Counted from the stretch's first letter, positions 23,701 through 34,876 are shown. The stretch: 64,000 nucleotides of DNA from Limnomonas spitsbergensis (GCA_037349105.1 JAYJMM010000017.1:434001-498000), one strand, 5' to 3'. Translations and numbers: made by a program. The notes: generated by a model not told the origin, from the sequence alone.

Positions 23701-25457
23701 TCCTTGGATGCCGCTCCCCCTCCTCGCATCCTACATTGACCGCGGGCCTGTTTGTCACCTTGCCCCACAGCTGCAATCCGGATATCAACTCCGGCCCCTG
23801 GCGCACAGCAGTTCAGAGCATTGAGGACCTTCCGGGCGGTGGCGGGCAGCGTGTCAAGCTCCTCCTCTTCACTGACGAGTCCGTTGTGAAGTGCACCAAG
23901 CCCATGCAGAAGCTGGAGTTCAACGTGGGAAGCATTTACGGTGAGGACAAGCGTGCAGGGTTTTAGCCGAGCTAAACCATAAAAAGTGTTAAAAAAAACT
24001 AAACCCTAAGCTGGAGTTCTGCTTGTGCTCCCTGAGGCTGCGGCCTGGACAATTTCCATTTAAAGTTTGTTTTGTGTTGCCCATGTTTCACCCATGTGCA
24101 CTTTCAATTCAGTGATGATGGCTTCACAAGTGCTTGCAACCACATGAAGTTAACTAGCTAAACCATGCACCTCAGTCCAGGTTGCGCTTTTTTTGAACTA
24201 TGCAAAGTTTTGCTCATGTGCTCCTGAACGCGACTTCCCATGCCTCAATGTCCCCTCTGGTCCTCCTCTCTAGGGATAGGTATTATGTTTTTCTTTATTT
24301 ACCTGTTGATAGAAGGGGGAAGAGTTCTATGCATTTTTTGTGTTCTAAGCATTTTTGTGTTAACCCATGTGACCCTGCAGCGTCCAACCAGTACCGGGGC
24401 TCCATCAGCCTCAACCCCAACCTTTAAACCCTTTACCCATGTGATTCTGCAGCATCCAACCAGTACCGTGGCTCCATCAGCGATGTCGACCTCAACAACG
24501 TTGGTACCACAGCTGTCTATTGGGAGACATCGAGGTAACAGTGAGATTGGATCTGAAATTATGTAGATGTAGGTTGTCCCTTGGTAGTAATGGGATCTAA
24601 GTTGGGTCCTAACATTATAGGAGAATGTCGATCTGAATGATGTTGGCACCACAGCTGTCTATTGGGAGACATCCAGGTATCAGTGGGATTGGATATGAAA
24701 TTCAACAGATCTAGGTAGCGTCCATCTCAATTGTCGGTTTTCAATTGTGTGGCCCCACTTCCCTGGACCCTTAACCCTGACCTTAAGCCCTATTCCACAC
24801 CCCTTTATTGTGTACCAACCCTGACCTCCTTTCCACACACCCCACCACCTGTGTAGGGCTATTGTCAAGTTCACAACCCTCAGGATCCCCTGCCCGCCAC
24901 CCGGCATTCCGCCATCCGTGCTGACCTTCACCGTTTCGGGAGCGGCTGTGTGAGTGGGATGGCTGACAGATATATGGGCTGTGGGATGGCAGGCAGATAT
25001 CTAGGTCTTGGGATGGCTGACAGATATATGGGCTGTGGGATGGCAGGCAGATATCTAGGTCTTGGGATGGCTGACAGATGTATAGGGTGTGGGATGGCTG
25101 GCCGTTATATAGGGCTTCTGGAGTGCATTCGATGCTGCCTTCTCTAAAACACGTCCGCATCCAGCAAAGTGCACTGACTGGCTGTCTTTTGATGATACTG
25201 TTGCGCACACAAAAAAAGTTGTATATGTTGATATGTAGAGCTTTCATGCCCACTCTGGTACCTTCCTATTGGCTTCCTGGCATCCCATGCCCTTGCTCTT
25301 GTAGCCACCTGCTGACTTGCTTTGCCCTCCTTCATGCCTTTACAGATCTTTGTTCCAAGTGTGTGGTCAGCCCGTGTGCGAGTACGCAATTTTCAACACA
25401 GACGATCTCTCGGGCGCCTGCCCAGTGGGAAGATTTTCCACAAGAGTGTATCGCTGA
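20784..25457 (+). CDS. Pherophorin B (9 exons) with a frame break in the Pro-rich rod
   Basis: Paralogue of pherophorin A. Exons: 20784-20892, 21143-21188, 21359-21609, 22255-22401, 22920-23422, 23771-23940, 24453-24534, 24857-24949, 25346-25457. Exons 4, 6, 7 and 8 have exactly the lengths of A (147, 170, 82, 93) and all phases match. Exon 1 gives a signal peptide (SLIAFLCFNIVAAAITVSA). The first domain includes [20 protein letters not shown] and ends SCCPVTKIFP; the second includes NPDINSGPWRTAVQ and VCGQPVCEYAIFNTDD. Exon 5 has 503 bases, one more than phase requires (or two fewer). The rod frame entered from domain 1 therefore ends at TAG 23300-23302, while the rod frame leading to domain 2 is the neighbouring one. 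The break lies in C-runs near 23236-23265, so an assembly error is as likely as a real mutation. Confidence 0.85.
23090..23400 (+). repeat. Pro-codon tract of pherophorin B, site of frame change
   Basis: CCT/CCC repeats with runs of eight or more C. Between about 23236 and 23300 the frame must shift by one base to join the two pherophorin domains. Confidence 0.85.
24366..24690 (+). repeat. Three staggered copies of pherophorin B exon 7
   Basis: The full exon (24453-24534) is flanked upstream by a copy of its 5' half with acceptor (CCCTGCAG then GTCCAACCAGTACCGGGGCT, 24373-24412) and downstream by a copy of its 3' half with donor (ACAGCTGTCTATTGGGAGAC then ATCCAGGTATCAG, 24626-24690). The upstream copy loses frame to a TAA. 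This is the clearest example of acceptor-side copies lying before and donor-side copies lying after an exon. Confidence 0.92.
24950..25120 (+). repeat. Tandem repeat starting at the exon 8 donor
   Basis: GGGATGGCTGACAGATATAT and GGGATGGCAGGCAGATATCT units (about 30 bases each) alternate five to six times, beginning at the GTGAGTGGGATGG donor sequence itself. Confidence 0.88.
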
Positions 25458-26980
25458 TCAAGATATTTACGAGCGCTGTGCAGCTGAATCAGAAAAATGG
25501 CCGTTTGATCAGCGTTGTGGGCATCATAATCAACAGCTAACGTCGCTCCACTGCCGGTGATGTCCTGTCCATGAATAAAACTCGATCGTTGGCCTCAGGC
25601 TATTGCCTGGAGCGGTCTAGGCTCATGCTGATGCTTGTGGAGACACAGTTGGGTATGTGTACTGAAGCCATGGGATGAGTCGTCCTTCTGAATAGTGGTC
25701 CATATTCTGTGTTGGATCGTTGAAACGTATTTTGGGTAGTTCGAAGTGTTCTGGGGGCAGTAAGGATCCTGAGTTCTTATAATTTCTTTGTGCTACATAA
25801 GTACATAATTACATAAAAGCTGAGATGGCTACTCCAGCAGCAGGCTCGTCGCGACCCAAGGAATAGATGAGGGAGCTAGAAATCCAGAAGATTTCCTGCA
25901 ATTTGCATTTTTACATAAGCGCATGAAGAAGCTTAAGGGTGGGGTTATGATCCTAATAAATTCACTCCTTCATTTGTTTATACCACCCTTTGACACAGCT
26001 ATATCAAAACTGTACATATTTCAGGACACTGTGGTTGACTTGTGTGCTCTGTAGGTGTAGAGAGAGAGATCTTCTGTGTGAAGTGCTTAGTCCACCTCAC
26101 ATTATATACCTGTTGACAGAAGAGTGACCTGATAACATGACTGGTTGATGTGCTCCTGATAAGCATGTGTTGCCCTATTCAGCAGCGACGCCAGTTCTTC
26201 TTGAAGTCCACATTGCCCTTACAGATAACTGATATGTTTGACTTGATTTTCATGATATACCAGAGACCCCTGCTGGTGTAACCTGGTTCAGTAATCAACA
26301 AGTCTCTTACCATTATGTAATTATGTTCTAGAGTTATGCCTAGTGGCTGGCCTGAGTGCTATGGTGGCTCAGTTTCTTCCCGACCGCTTTCCTTTCTCTC
26401 CGACTGACACGTAACTTATTCTGCTTCAGGGCTGGAGGATCCCCCTACTGGACAGGTAGAAAGCGGAAACTCTCGATATCTCTAACACAAATGTCACTTG
26501 GTTCAATAAGATAGTGCCTCGTTTGATGTGCTGTGTGTGCAGCAAGCCCTACTGCTTGGGCCACTGGCGGTAAGCCCCAACCTTCAGTTCACTGTGTCCC
26601 TGTGGTACCTGCCCACCTGCCCCAAAGGTGGCCTGGCACGCCCATAAGAAGCGATAAAACATGCATGCTGTTGTGGCAATAAAAGAACATTAGCAGACTA
26701 CAAGACAACCACCTTGCTCATAAAAAGTGTAGCCTGAAAGTTGGTTGCAAGGGGCGATTGCTGCAGAGGTGATTTGTAGCTTCATGGAGATCCATGAGGG
26801 CATGAGGGTTACCATGGCCATGCTGCTTTTAATTCATGTTTTGTTACTGGCAGTGCATTGTCGGAGCAACCGGTTTGTAGGTTAAGTCTCGTGCACCGTT
26901 GACAGTTGCCTGAATTCTTTGTACCAAGAAGCACCATTATGTATGGCCATGCAGGCTTGCACAGTTGCACTCACTACCCT
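25458..26980. other. No firm gene; 3' flank of pherophorin B
   Basis: Two very short segments bounded by good splice consensus (26430-26455 and 26545-26571) could be micro-exons of an unidentified gene, but their phases are not decisive. Nothing else is supported. Confidence 0.35.
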
Positions 26981-26984
26981 GGCT

Positions 26985-27192
26985 TTCATTTGTGGAACAT
27001 GTAGTCGAGCATTTTGAAGGCTAGTCTTTTCAGGACGAGGCAGTACACTTTGCCTGACCTTTTCGTCGCTGTTCTTGCTGTTTTGTGGTGAACTTTTTTC
27101 CTGTCTTTCCTCTTGTGCCTTCTCCCTTGAGTTTCCTAGCTGACTTTTTGTTCGCCGACCTTTATTTATGCAGGGCCTAGAGGTGTAACGTC
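26985..27192 (-). repeat. Dispersed ~200-base repeat, copy 1
   Basis: Its reverse complement matches 50769-50975: shared blocks include GACGTTACACCTCT, GAACAAAAAGTCAG (ACAAACAAAAAGTCAG in the other copy), ACAAGAGGAAAG and ACTAGCCTTCAAAA. No coding domain or terminal structure was recognised. Confidence 0.75.
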
Positions 27193-27242
27193 ATTAATTG
27201 ACTACCAGGGTGACTCAGAACCGAAATACGATATGGTCAAAG
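27174..27242 (+). other. Candidate isolated exon
   Basis: Flanked by a TTTATTTATGCAG acceptor and a GTGAGTAT donor. The open phase reads PRGVTSLIDYQGDSEPKYDM then VK (69 bases, starts and ends in phase 1). The composition looks coding, but no partner exon could be fixed, and its first bases overlap a dispersed repeat. May belong to an unresolved gene or be chance. Confidence 0.25.
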
Positions 27243-28600
27243 GTGAGTATACGGGTGTATGGACAAAAGGGATGCCGCACACGCTGCCTTCGCGTGAGGT
27301 AATCAATTGATTGTTTCTCTTACTGATAAGCCCAAAAGTAGTTTTTTAAGCCGCAAGGGCCATGAAAAGTTAAATGTCCATCCGCGATTGAAGGACTCCA
27401 GATGGAGTGTGGCTGATGGATCAGAGGCGTCCTTAACGTTGGGTTGGAAAGTCAGTGTCCTGCTCAAGGTTCCAGCCCACCAGGTCACCCCTTTGCAATT
27501 TCAGCCTCATTTTCTCCAGGTATCATTGCGACATGCGTGGTGTGGCCCCCTGACTGCTGCTCATCCACCCTGGTCAGGAGCTGACATAGGCAGATGTGAC
27601 AAGATATGCCATTTGACATTTGTGAACCAGCTGCATTGAGCGATACCATTAGAAGCGCCTCTCCCCCTACAGAATTCTTATTTGTCACTGAGAATTAATG
27701 TTTGCCTAGGCTCCGGCAACAGGGAGGGGGGCATCCAGGGGTCTCGTTAAATATATTTTATGTTTTTCATGATGGGGGTCAGGGTCCTGGGGGACCTTTC
27801 TATTTTGCTGGGGTTCAGCCAAACCCCTAATTTTCCTCGTCGGCTTAAGCCGACCGGGTGTTTTTTCCGGGGCTGGAAAGTGTGGAAAAGTGTGGACGTT
27901 GATTTCGTTATTTTACAAAACGATCCTGAATACCTGTCGATGCCAAAGAAAGAAAGCTACCTGCCGATACACATGGATGCAACATGTCCCGGCATAGCAA
28001 TTCGGTTCTATGAGAGTTTCTATGTCGGGACGGATGCCATGCGGATATGGCATCCGTCCAGCGACGAGGGAGAGACCCGAGCTGAGCTGGCATACCGCTT
28101 GAAATGGATCAAAAACACGCATGCCTTGCCCAGATTCAAACTTCCCACATTCGTTCAGAGTGCACGAGCTTTATCGATAAAGTGTTGGCTTGGTTAAAGA
28201 GCTTACCGTTCATCCATATCTCGATGTTCTCAGCGAACCGTTGAAGACGTCGTGAGCTGTCTTGTGTGTACTAAATTTTGCACGTTTTCGAAACGCCGCA
28301 CATTTCAACTCATATATGTGACGACACGTCTCCGTTTGAAACAAAATGTGTTCAAAAGAAAGCTCTTAAACCAAGCCAGCAGCCTATACAGAAGGCTCGT
28401 GAAAATTCATGTCTTCGGTTCCGCGAGTCCCACATCTGTCGGGGAGGTTACCCCAGCGCTAATTTTGAAACGGAAAGTGTGGGTCTGGTGGTCAAGACAG
28501 CCGGCTTCGACCTCGTCGTCGATTACAATGGTGCCTTCCAGATTTACGGTATCTCTGAGTTCTACATTATATCGCTTACGCCGACGAGCCGAGTTGCCGA
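27243..28600. other. Open frames of unknown status
   Basis: Plus-strand frames at 27760-28197 (145 codons) and 28278-28880 (about 200 codons) overlap hairpin-rich DNA. The first contains PIHMDATCPGIAIRFYESFY and looks protein-like, but I recognise no family. Could be relics of a mobile element. Confidence 0.25.
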
Positions 28601-28745
28601 GCTGCCAGTCAAATCTGCTCGGCTTAGCCGAGCCGCGGGTCTAAAAGGGTCGTCTGGTCTCGGCTGGCACCGAGACCAGGGTTTTACACTTTTACTGAGC
28701 CCGTTTTATTTTGCCTCGGCCGTTCCCGGCCGGGCTCGGAACCCG
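28600..28745. repeat. Cluster of perfect short hairpins
   Basis: Successive inverted repeats: GCTCGGC/GCCGAGC (28617-28633), CTGGTCTCGG/CCGAGACCAG (28654-28663 with 28670-28679), and CGGCCG/CGGCCG around TTCC (28717-28732). Possibly the subterminal structure of an element. Confidence 0.7.
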
Positions 28746-29734
28746 ATCGGCTCCCAGGACCCCGATGGGGGTATAAGCTTGTTTTGCCCCCCCCCATGCA
28801 GTCTGCCGATCCCCATGTATGCATGGGCCGGAACTCGCCCCCCCAAGCCACCATACATACGTGCAGCTTTGCTATGTTAGGAAGCAGTACCCGGTTGTTT
28901 CGGCAGAGCCCCCCCAGGCGGCCGAAGGTCGCGGGGGCGAAGCCCCCAGAGTCACCCCGTATCCGTCAGTCAGTCCATCAGTCTGTCCGTCCGTCAGCCC
29001 GATGATTCTGGAATGTCACGAAAACTTTATGCGCTACAGCGCAAATCAATCGGCTGTATTTATAAAGGTTATTCCTGGCAGACATCAAAGGCCGAGGTGC
29101 AGAAATAAGAAACTCAGCTACCAAGGCTGGATCTCACAGCGGATGACGTAAGGTGTTGTCACGCTGTCCCCTGGTGTCACGCGACAGGCCGACAGCTGCA
29201 GCTTCGCTTCTCTATGCGCAATTCGATACGCATCACTAAAAACACGCACTTTGCCAGCGATATAGTTGTGAATAATATTTTGAAATCTTGCAACATGGCG
29301 AGGGGGTTTGCATGGGGTCCTGTTGACCCCGTCCGCACCTGCACCTGCCCTCTGATAAGTCATATGCCCGACTGCTCTGCCGTTTTTCGTGCTGTGCAGC
29401 AGCACCTCTGATTACTTATCCAAGCGGTTTGATAAACAGGACAGATTTTCAGCTGAAATGGCAGGACGACTGGTGACACTGCTCACTGCCGTCTAACGGT
29501 GCTGTCGCACCATAAAGCAGTAATCGTGCCAAAATGGTGTAAGCTGTCCTTACTGCCTTAGAGAGGCTCAAACTACTCACAACTAAGGTTCAACACCTGT
29601 ACATACGTGCCTCTTGTACTACACTGCTGAGGTACAAGGGCTGTAAAGGGGTAACTTGGTACAGCGTACCGTATAAGAGCTAAGGCTGGTGTAAGGCTGG
29701 CCTGCCCGGGCGCCCCTAGCTGTGGGTACCGCCC
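28746..29734. other. Downstream flank of the Gag ORF
   Basis: No gene supported. Contains CAGTCAGTCCATCAGTCTGT-type simple sequence near 28967-29000 and, at 29559-29585, the motif shared with 18068-18185. No reverse transcriptase, RNase H or integrase frame is visible after the Gag stop on the minus strand. Confidence 0.45.
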
Positions 29735-32700
29735 CTACTTTACTGTACATTGTGGGGTTAAGTCTGGGTTCATCTCGCCCCAATCTGCCGGCCACTCTTC
29801 AGGCACCCAGGCGGGGTCGTCCAAGCCTGCCCAGGTTGCCGCGGCCGCCTGGTGGGATCCTGCTGGTGATATCAGTTCTAGCGGCAGGGTGAGCCCGTCG
29901 GCTCCTCCTTGAGGGAACAGGGTGAGGCGCCCTGCGGCTTCTAGGACTCCCCCATACTTGAGGAATTCGGGGTTCCCTACCAGGTGCTCATACGCGTCAG
30001 GAGGCGTCTTGACCACCCTGACTGCTGCCTTCTCCACGATCGCATTCGGGCTTCCATACCCGTATACGACGTAGATGAACAGAATCCCGTACAGGTCTGC
30101 TCCTGCATTATCGGTTGTCCTGATCTTTTCATCCGTCCTCACCAGCTTGGCCCCCATGGCTACCAGCTGTTCTGCTATGTTGACGGTGATGACATGGCAT
30201 GAACATGCCGTGTCCATTAGTGCCTTCTGGGCCACCAGCACCTTCCCTTTCACCATGAGGCCTACGCACTGGCTGTAATCTCGCCTGTCGTTTGTGAAGT
30301 ATTGTAGCCTCGGGCTGATGGTGATCTTACGACCCTGACCTATCCAGCCCGGCTCACCACGGACCGGCGTGACTCCCATGGGCATGGTGGTGTGCGCCAG
30401 CGCTGTAAGTCGTTCGTTGATGTAGCCCACCTGCGCACGGACATCGCACAGGCCGTCAGCTAGTCGCCTAAGAGCAAGCCTTTTCTCTCCCTTCCTGGAA
30501 GGGTGTTCAACAGCCAGTGGCTCCTCCTCCTCCTCACTGCTAGAGGAGGGTCTAAAGGACCGTGGCCTGGCGTTGTGGGCTGCCTGCTTGTACTCTCCAG
30601 GCTTGGGTGCCAGCCCAACCTGCGTTAGGAGGGCCACGGACTCGCTGAGCATTTCGGCCACCGTTTGGTGCCACCCATCCGGCTCAGCGAGCTCGGAGGG
30701 GCCAGAAAGGTGAGACAGATGAGCGGACTGCTGGCCATGCCCCGCCTGCCCCTGCGGCTGCCTCTGGGCCGGCCTGCCTCCTTGGTTCCTGTCGTAGGTC
30801 CTGTTCACGGGTGGCCCCTGTGGTCTTGGAGGCGGTGGATACTGCTGTTGAGGCGGCCGTGCCTGCCCCGTGGTGATGTCAGTGGCCAGGGGGGCAGGGC
30901 GGCGTTCATCTCTAGCCCTGGGGGTCCTGCAGTCCCTTGCCAGGTGGTCCAGGCTGCCGCATTGGAAGCAGGCTTTGGGGGCGCCCCCAGCGCTGTGGGT
31001 GCTGGTTGTCAAGGCTGTGGCTTGGTCGGCCCACGTGACGCCCTTGGCACTGCTTTCCTGCCTGGCAGGCTGGCTGCTGTTCTGGTATGGCGCAACTCCT
31101 GGTCCATCCCCTCTGGGCCTGGCTTCCCACTGGCTGGGCCGATCTCGCCTGCCGCGCCCCGCCTGTTGCTCCCCCTGGCTCCTCTGCTGATGGTCTCCTG
31201 GTCCTTGCCTGGAGTCCATGGCAGCCAGGTCCCCCAATTCCAGGGCGAACCTCTCCCACAGCAGTACCTGCTGCGTCAGGACCTCTACCTGGGCCTCGTC
31301 TGTCATGTGCAGGTATCCTGGCACGGTCATGATGAACGCTGTCAACTTCACCCTGACTGCCCCTGGCAGCCCTTCGTAGAACATGTGGGCTACCGAATGC
31401 CTCCTGCCGAAGTGGTCCACTGCGTCTCTGGAGATTTGCAACAGCTCTGCTGTAGACATGACTCGGAAGGCGAATGCCTCCACTGTCTCCTCTGGCTTGA
31501 CGCCTGGGTCCAAGGTGGTCTTGACCCCGAGTTTCAGGCCGGTGATTGCTGCCCTCTCATCTGAAGTCGGCTTGCCCACCTCCCTTTGGACCACCCTGAT
31601 CCACAAGGTTAGCAGGGATACCTCACAGGTCGGCTCCTCCACTGGGGCTCTCCATGCTTCCCGGATCCGCTCGACCTCCCTGGAAGCTTTGTCTCCTTGC
31701 GGCGCTGATCGTATGGCGACCACCAGTGGGCCCACGCAGGCCGGCTTGGCTGTCCACATATCCACCAAGGAGCGGACCAACAGGGCCATGGCTGAAGGAG
31801 ACTGGCAAGACCCTGCAATCTCGCCAGCCACCACAGCCAGGGCTGGCGGCTCGTCCGATAAAGCCAGGCGGTTGTGCGAGCCCCAAGAGCTGCAGGCCTG
31901 GCAGTATTGCCTGGCTGCGACTGCCCCCGGGTGGGACATGTCCAGCACTGGCACGTTGCCCTGAATGTTGGGGATCTTGGTGAACCGCGTTCCACCAGCC
32001 AACTGCAGGATCATCTGTTGCTGCAGCCGTATGTTTGTCTCCGCCTGCTCTTGGGCTATCCTTTCCCTTCTGCGCCTTGCAGATTCCCTGCTGGAGCCTG
32101 GGCCGCGCCCCTCTGTATCCTCCGAGCTTGACATGCTGGGGTCCGAGCCAGATCCGCCGCCGCCGTTCCTGGTTGGGCTCTGCCTGCGCCGATCCCGCTG
32201 GTCTCTGCGGTCCGCGCTCAGGTGGGATTGCCTTCTACCGGATGGCCTACTGCCCTCCGAAGGCTGCCTTGCCGGGTCCTGGCTCCTACCCCCTTCTGAC
32301 TCTGCCTGCCTGCTGGGCTGGTAGCTGCTATGCCTGCTGGGCTGCGTTCCACCTGTGTACTCCCTTGCCTCGGAAGCTGACAGGCAGTCGTCCCTGCTTT
32401 CCTGTCTTTGCTGGTAGTCTCCCCCCGTGGGGCCTGCCGGGTTGATTTCCTGAACGACCCTCCTTCCTTGGCTGGGGCCTTGGCTCCTCTCCGGCCTGCC
32501 TCGTGCCTGCGCTGCTTGTCCTCGCAGGAACTCAGCAATGTGATCCACCTGGCTTTCCTGGCCACTGTGCTGATCTACGAAGCGCAACAAGTCGTGAGAT
32601 TCTTGCCTGCTGGCCCTCCTTGGCGCTGGGTCCTGCTGGAAGCTGGTTGCCCTGGGCTGTTCGCTGGCCGCTGGGCTGCTGGGTCTGGGTCTGCGCTCTA

Positions 32701-34231
32701 CGTCTAGCCGCTGGTTTCGGAGGCTGGGCTCACTGCTGGCTTCCAGGCTCTCCCATCTGGCCTGTCGTGCAACAGGAACGGTCCCTTCCGTCTGCTGCTG
32801 CCATTGCCCCTCCCTGCGGTCATCTTGCTGTAGCCTGGATGCCTCGAACCCTTCCCACTCCTCGAGCTCCTCCTGCTCTGATTCGGGCTCCTCCAGATCC
32901 CCTGCTGTGCCGTTGCACCACTTGTCGGCAAAGGCCTTGACAGCCAGAGCCGCCTCTGGCCCTGCTGGTCCTCTGGACACTCTGCGCAAGGCCGCCAGCA
33001 GCGTTGCTCGGTCCTGTCCCGTGTGCGGGATGCCCATAAGGGCCTTTGTTGCCCATTCCGCCAAGTGGTGGCTTTGGAACTCCTTGATAGCCCGGGCCTG
33101 ATCGCTGAGGTGGACGAAACACTTGGAGCACACCTGCTGCCATAGCCGCCCCGCCCATTGCAGGATGTCTGCCCACCCAATGGGCTGGAGTCCTGGTGGC
33201 TCTGCTGCACCCGGCTGGCTTATGGTCCCTGCGCGTTCTCCCGCTGCCGGGCGCCGTTCTCCTGGGATGGGCGTCCACTCTGGATTGCTGAAATATCCGT
33301 AAAGGCTATGGGCCTGGCCGCTGTCCTCCTTTTCCCTGCTGGTGCCCTCTGCCACGGTCTCCTGGCTTGGCCTATTTGCACTGGCCGGGAACCTGGACTG
33401 GGGTGTGCCGTACGTTGACGCCTCTGTTGCTTCCTCTGCCGGGATACGGGGCGGCCTTGCCTGTTTCACCCTGTGCGGATCTGGCCTGGGCGGGATTCCC
33501 GTTGGCGCCTGCATTCTTCCGTGCTGATCTGGCGGCACCACCTTGGCGTGTGGCTCAGCCTGCGGCTGCCATATTCTGGTAGCCTGCATTGTCGTGGCTT
33601 GTGTGTCGCTGTATTTCTGCAGCTCCCGTGGCCTCCCTGTTGTTTCCGCTGACTCCCCTTGGGACTGCTGTTCGCTGGATCTCGTCCGCTCCATCCTGAC
33701 CACTGTTGACTGGACCATCCCCTTGACCACTGTGGGTTCAAGCTGGGGCTCCTGGTCTGGTCTGGGCTCAGCCTTGCCTCCTTCTCTTTCTGCCTCCGCA
33801 GGCAGGTCATCCGGAGGTCGTGCTGGCCCGCCACCCTCTCCTACACCACCGGTCTGAGACCTCACAGTGGGTGGCTCTGAGGTCGGGTCCAGGGACTCAT
33901 CGTCGGGAACCGGCCATTGCTCGTCCTCCTGGCTTGGGCCAGGGGGGATGCGCGCTATGCCGCCTCGTCCGATACCCCTGCGCGTCACTTGAACCTGCAC
34001 CATATCCTCATCCAAGGCTAGGGTGCTGTCGGCCCCTTGGACCTTGTTTTCCATTATGCCTGCATATTCACCATCTGACAACCCAATGGCAATTAGCCTA
34101 GCTTCCTCTGCTACGGCTGCATTGATGGGTGTCATGGGGTCATTGCCTGGTTCCATTCCTCTCACTCGTGCACTGCGTCTTGCAGCCTCTGGATGCAGGT
34201 GACGATCATGATCTACCACTGCGTCCTGCAT
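29735..34231 (-). CDS. Retrotransposon Gag with CCHC knuckle and protease-like tail
   Basis: One uninterrupted 1498-codon frame starting at ATG (34229-34231 on the plus strand). About the first 870 residues are polar and disordered, rich in Gln, Arg, Ser and Pro (RRxQSP-like stretches). A Gag-like helical region follows at about 880-1030 (EAFAFRVMSTAELLQISRDA; QVEVLTQQVLLWERFALELG). A CX2CX4HX4C zinc knuckle, CFQCGSLDHLARDC, lies near residue 1087. A retropepsin-like segment near 1336 reads ALMDTACSCHVI, where the usual D-[ST]-G is DTA, so activity is doubtful. Gag packages element RNA; the knuckle binds nucleic acid. No polymerase or integrase is adjacent and no LTR pair was found. This may be a Gag-only non-autonomous element, a truncated copy or a host-retained gag. 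Plus-strand frames over it are shadows. Confidence 0.85.
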   Translation of the reverse strand: MQDAVVDHDRHLHPEAARRSARVRGMEPGNDPMTPINAAVAEEARLIAIGLSDGEYAGIMENKVQGADSTLALDEDMVQVQVTRRGIGRGGIARIPPGPSQEDEQWPVPDDESLDPTSEPPTVRSQTGGVGEGGGPARPPDDLPAEAEREGGKAEPRPDQEPQLEPTVVKGMVQSTVVRMERTRSSEQQSQGESAETTGRPRELQKYSDTQATTMQATRIWQPQAEPHAKVVPPDQHGRMQAPTGIPPRPDPHRVKQARPPRIPAEEATEASTYGTPQSRFPASANRPSQETVAEGTSREKEDSGQAHSLYGYFSNPEWTPIPGERRPAAGERAGTISQPGAAEPPGLQPIGWADILQWAGRLWQQVCSKCFVHLSDQARAIKEFQSHHLAEWATKALMGIPHTGQDRATLLAALRRVSRGPAGPEAALAVKAFADKWCNGTAGDLEEPESEQEELEEWEGFEASRLQQDDRREGQWQQQTEGTVPVARQARWESLEASSEPSLRNQRLDVERRPRPSSPAASEQPRATSFQQDPAPRRASRQESHDLLRFVDQHSGQESQVDHIAEFLRGQAAQARGRPERSQGPSQGRRVVQEINPAGPTGGDYQQRQESRDDCLSASEAREYTGGTQPSRHSSYQPSRQAESEGGRSQDPARQPSEGSRPSGRRQSHLSADRRDQRDRRRQSPTRNGGGGSGSDPSMSSSEDTEGRGPGSSRESARRRRERIAQEQAETNIRLQQQMILQLAGGTRFTKIPNIQGNVPVLDMSHPGAVAARQYCQACSSWGSHNRLALSDEPPALAVVAGEIAGSCQSPSAMALLVRSLVDMWTAKPACVGPLVVAIRSAPQGDKASREVERIREAWRAPVEEPTCEVSLLTLWIRVVQREVGKPTSDERAAITGLKLGVKTTLDPGVKPEETVEAFAFRVMSTAELLQISRDAVDHFGRRHSVAHMFYEGLPGAVRVKLTAFIMTVPGYLHMTDEAQVEVLTQQVLLWERFALELGDLAAMDSRQGPGDHQQRSQGEQQAGRGRRDRPSQWEARPRGDGPGVAPYQNSSQPARQESSAKGVTWADQATALTTSTHSAGGAPKACFQCGSLDHLARDCRTPRARDERRPAPLATDITTGQARPPQQQYPPPPRPQGPPVNRTYDRNQGGRPAQRQPQGQAGHGQQSAHLSHLSGPSELAEPDGWHQTVAEMLSESVALLTQVGLAPKPGEYKQAAHNARPRSFRPSSSSEEEEEPLAVEHPSRKGEKRLALRRLADGLCDVRAQVGYINERLTALAHTTMPMGVTPVRGEPGWIGQGRKITISPRLQYFTNDRRDYSQCVGLMVKGKVLVAQKALMDTACSCHVITVNIAEQLVAMGAKLVRTDEKIRTTDNAGADLYGILFIYVVYGYGSPNAIVEKAAVRVVKTPPDAYEHLVGNPEFLKYGGVLEAAGRLTLFPQGGADGLTLPLELISPAGSHQAAAATWAGLDDPAWVPEEWPADWGEMNPDLTPQCTVK

Positions 34232-34876
34232 TGTACTATTGCTGGGTGCTGAGCAGCCGTGCCGGCTCGCTGTGTGGGCTCACAGCAGCAGGTCACTGGC
34301 TCAAAGCCTGCTTCCGTTCTCCTCTACCTTCTGCAGGCTGGTTAGGCGTTGCTAGACAGGTCAAGCACGGGTAAATTTTTTAACCTGGTTCTGGCGGATA
34401 TTTTCACCTTCTGGACTGCTGTCTCGTCCGCTATCTTGCTGGTCTCGTCCGCTATTCCTCCGCTGATTCGTCGCGCAGCTTCCTCCTCGATCTCCGCAGG
34501 GCCTGCTCAGGCTGCAATCTGCAGCTTCGGATATTCCTGCACACAGTCTTGGGTTGCCTGCTTTTAAACTCGGATCCCAGATCCTTGCTCACTTCTGTCA
34601 ACACGCAGGCTGTGCACTCTACCACGGATGCAGGCCACGTGCACAGGCAATATCAGCTGGGTTTATAACTCCACAGCCTGATCTTCAAGCTACGTCTGCT
34701 TCTGGGTTGCCACGCCCAGCGCAAGCAGGAATTGACTTGGGTTCTATGGAGAATCCTCTGCTAAGTGATTTCGAGCTGTCCAAGGTAGATCACTGCCTTC
34801 AAAAAGAAATTCAAGTTCACAGCACATGCACCTTTAGCAGGATTCGCTGGATCAAGCTGATCAGGCTTAGACCCAC
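34232..34876. other. Leader region of the Gag element
   Basis: No independent gene. As the 5' side of the minus-strand Gag ORF it may be the element's leader. No primer-binding site was confirmed. Confidence 0.4.

Noticed and set aside
30665..33857. Several 100-300 codon frames on the plus strand
   Set aside because: All lie opposite the single 1498-codon minus-strand Gag frame, which alone has domain motifs.
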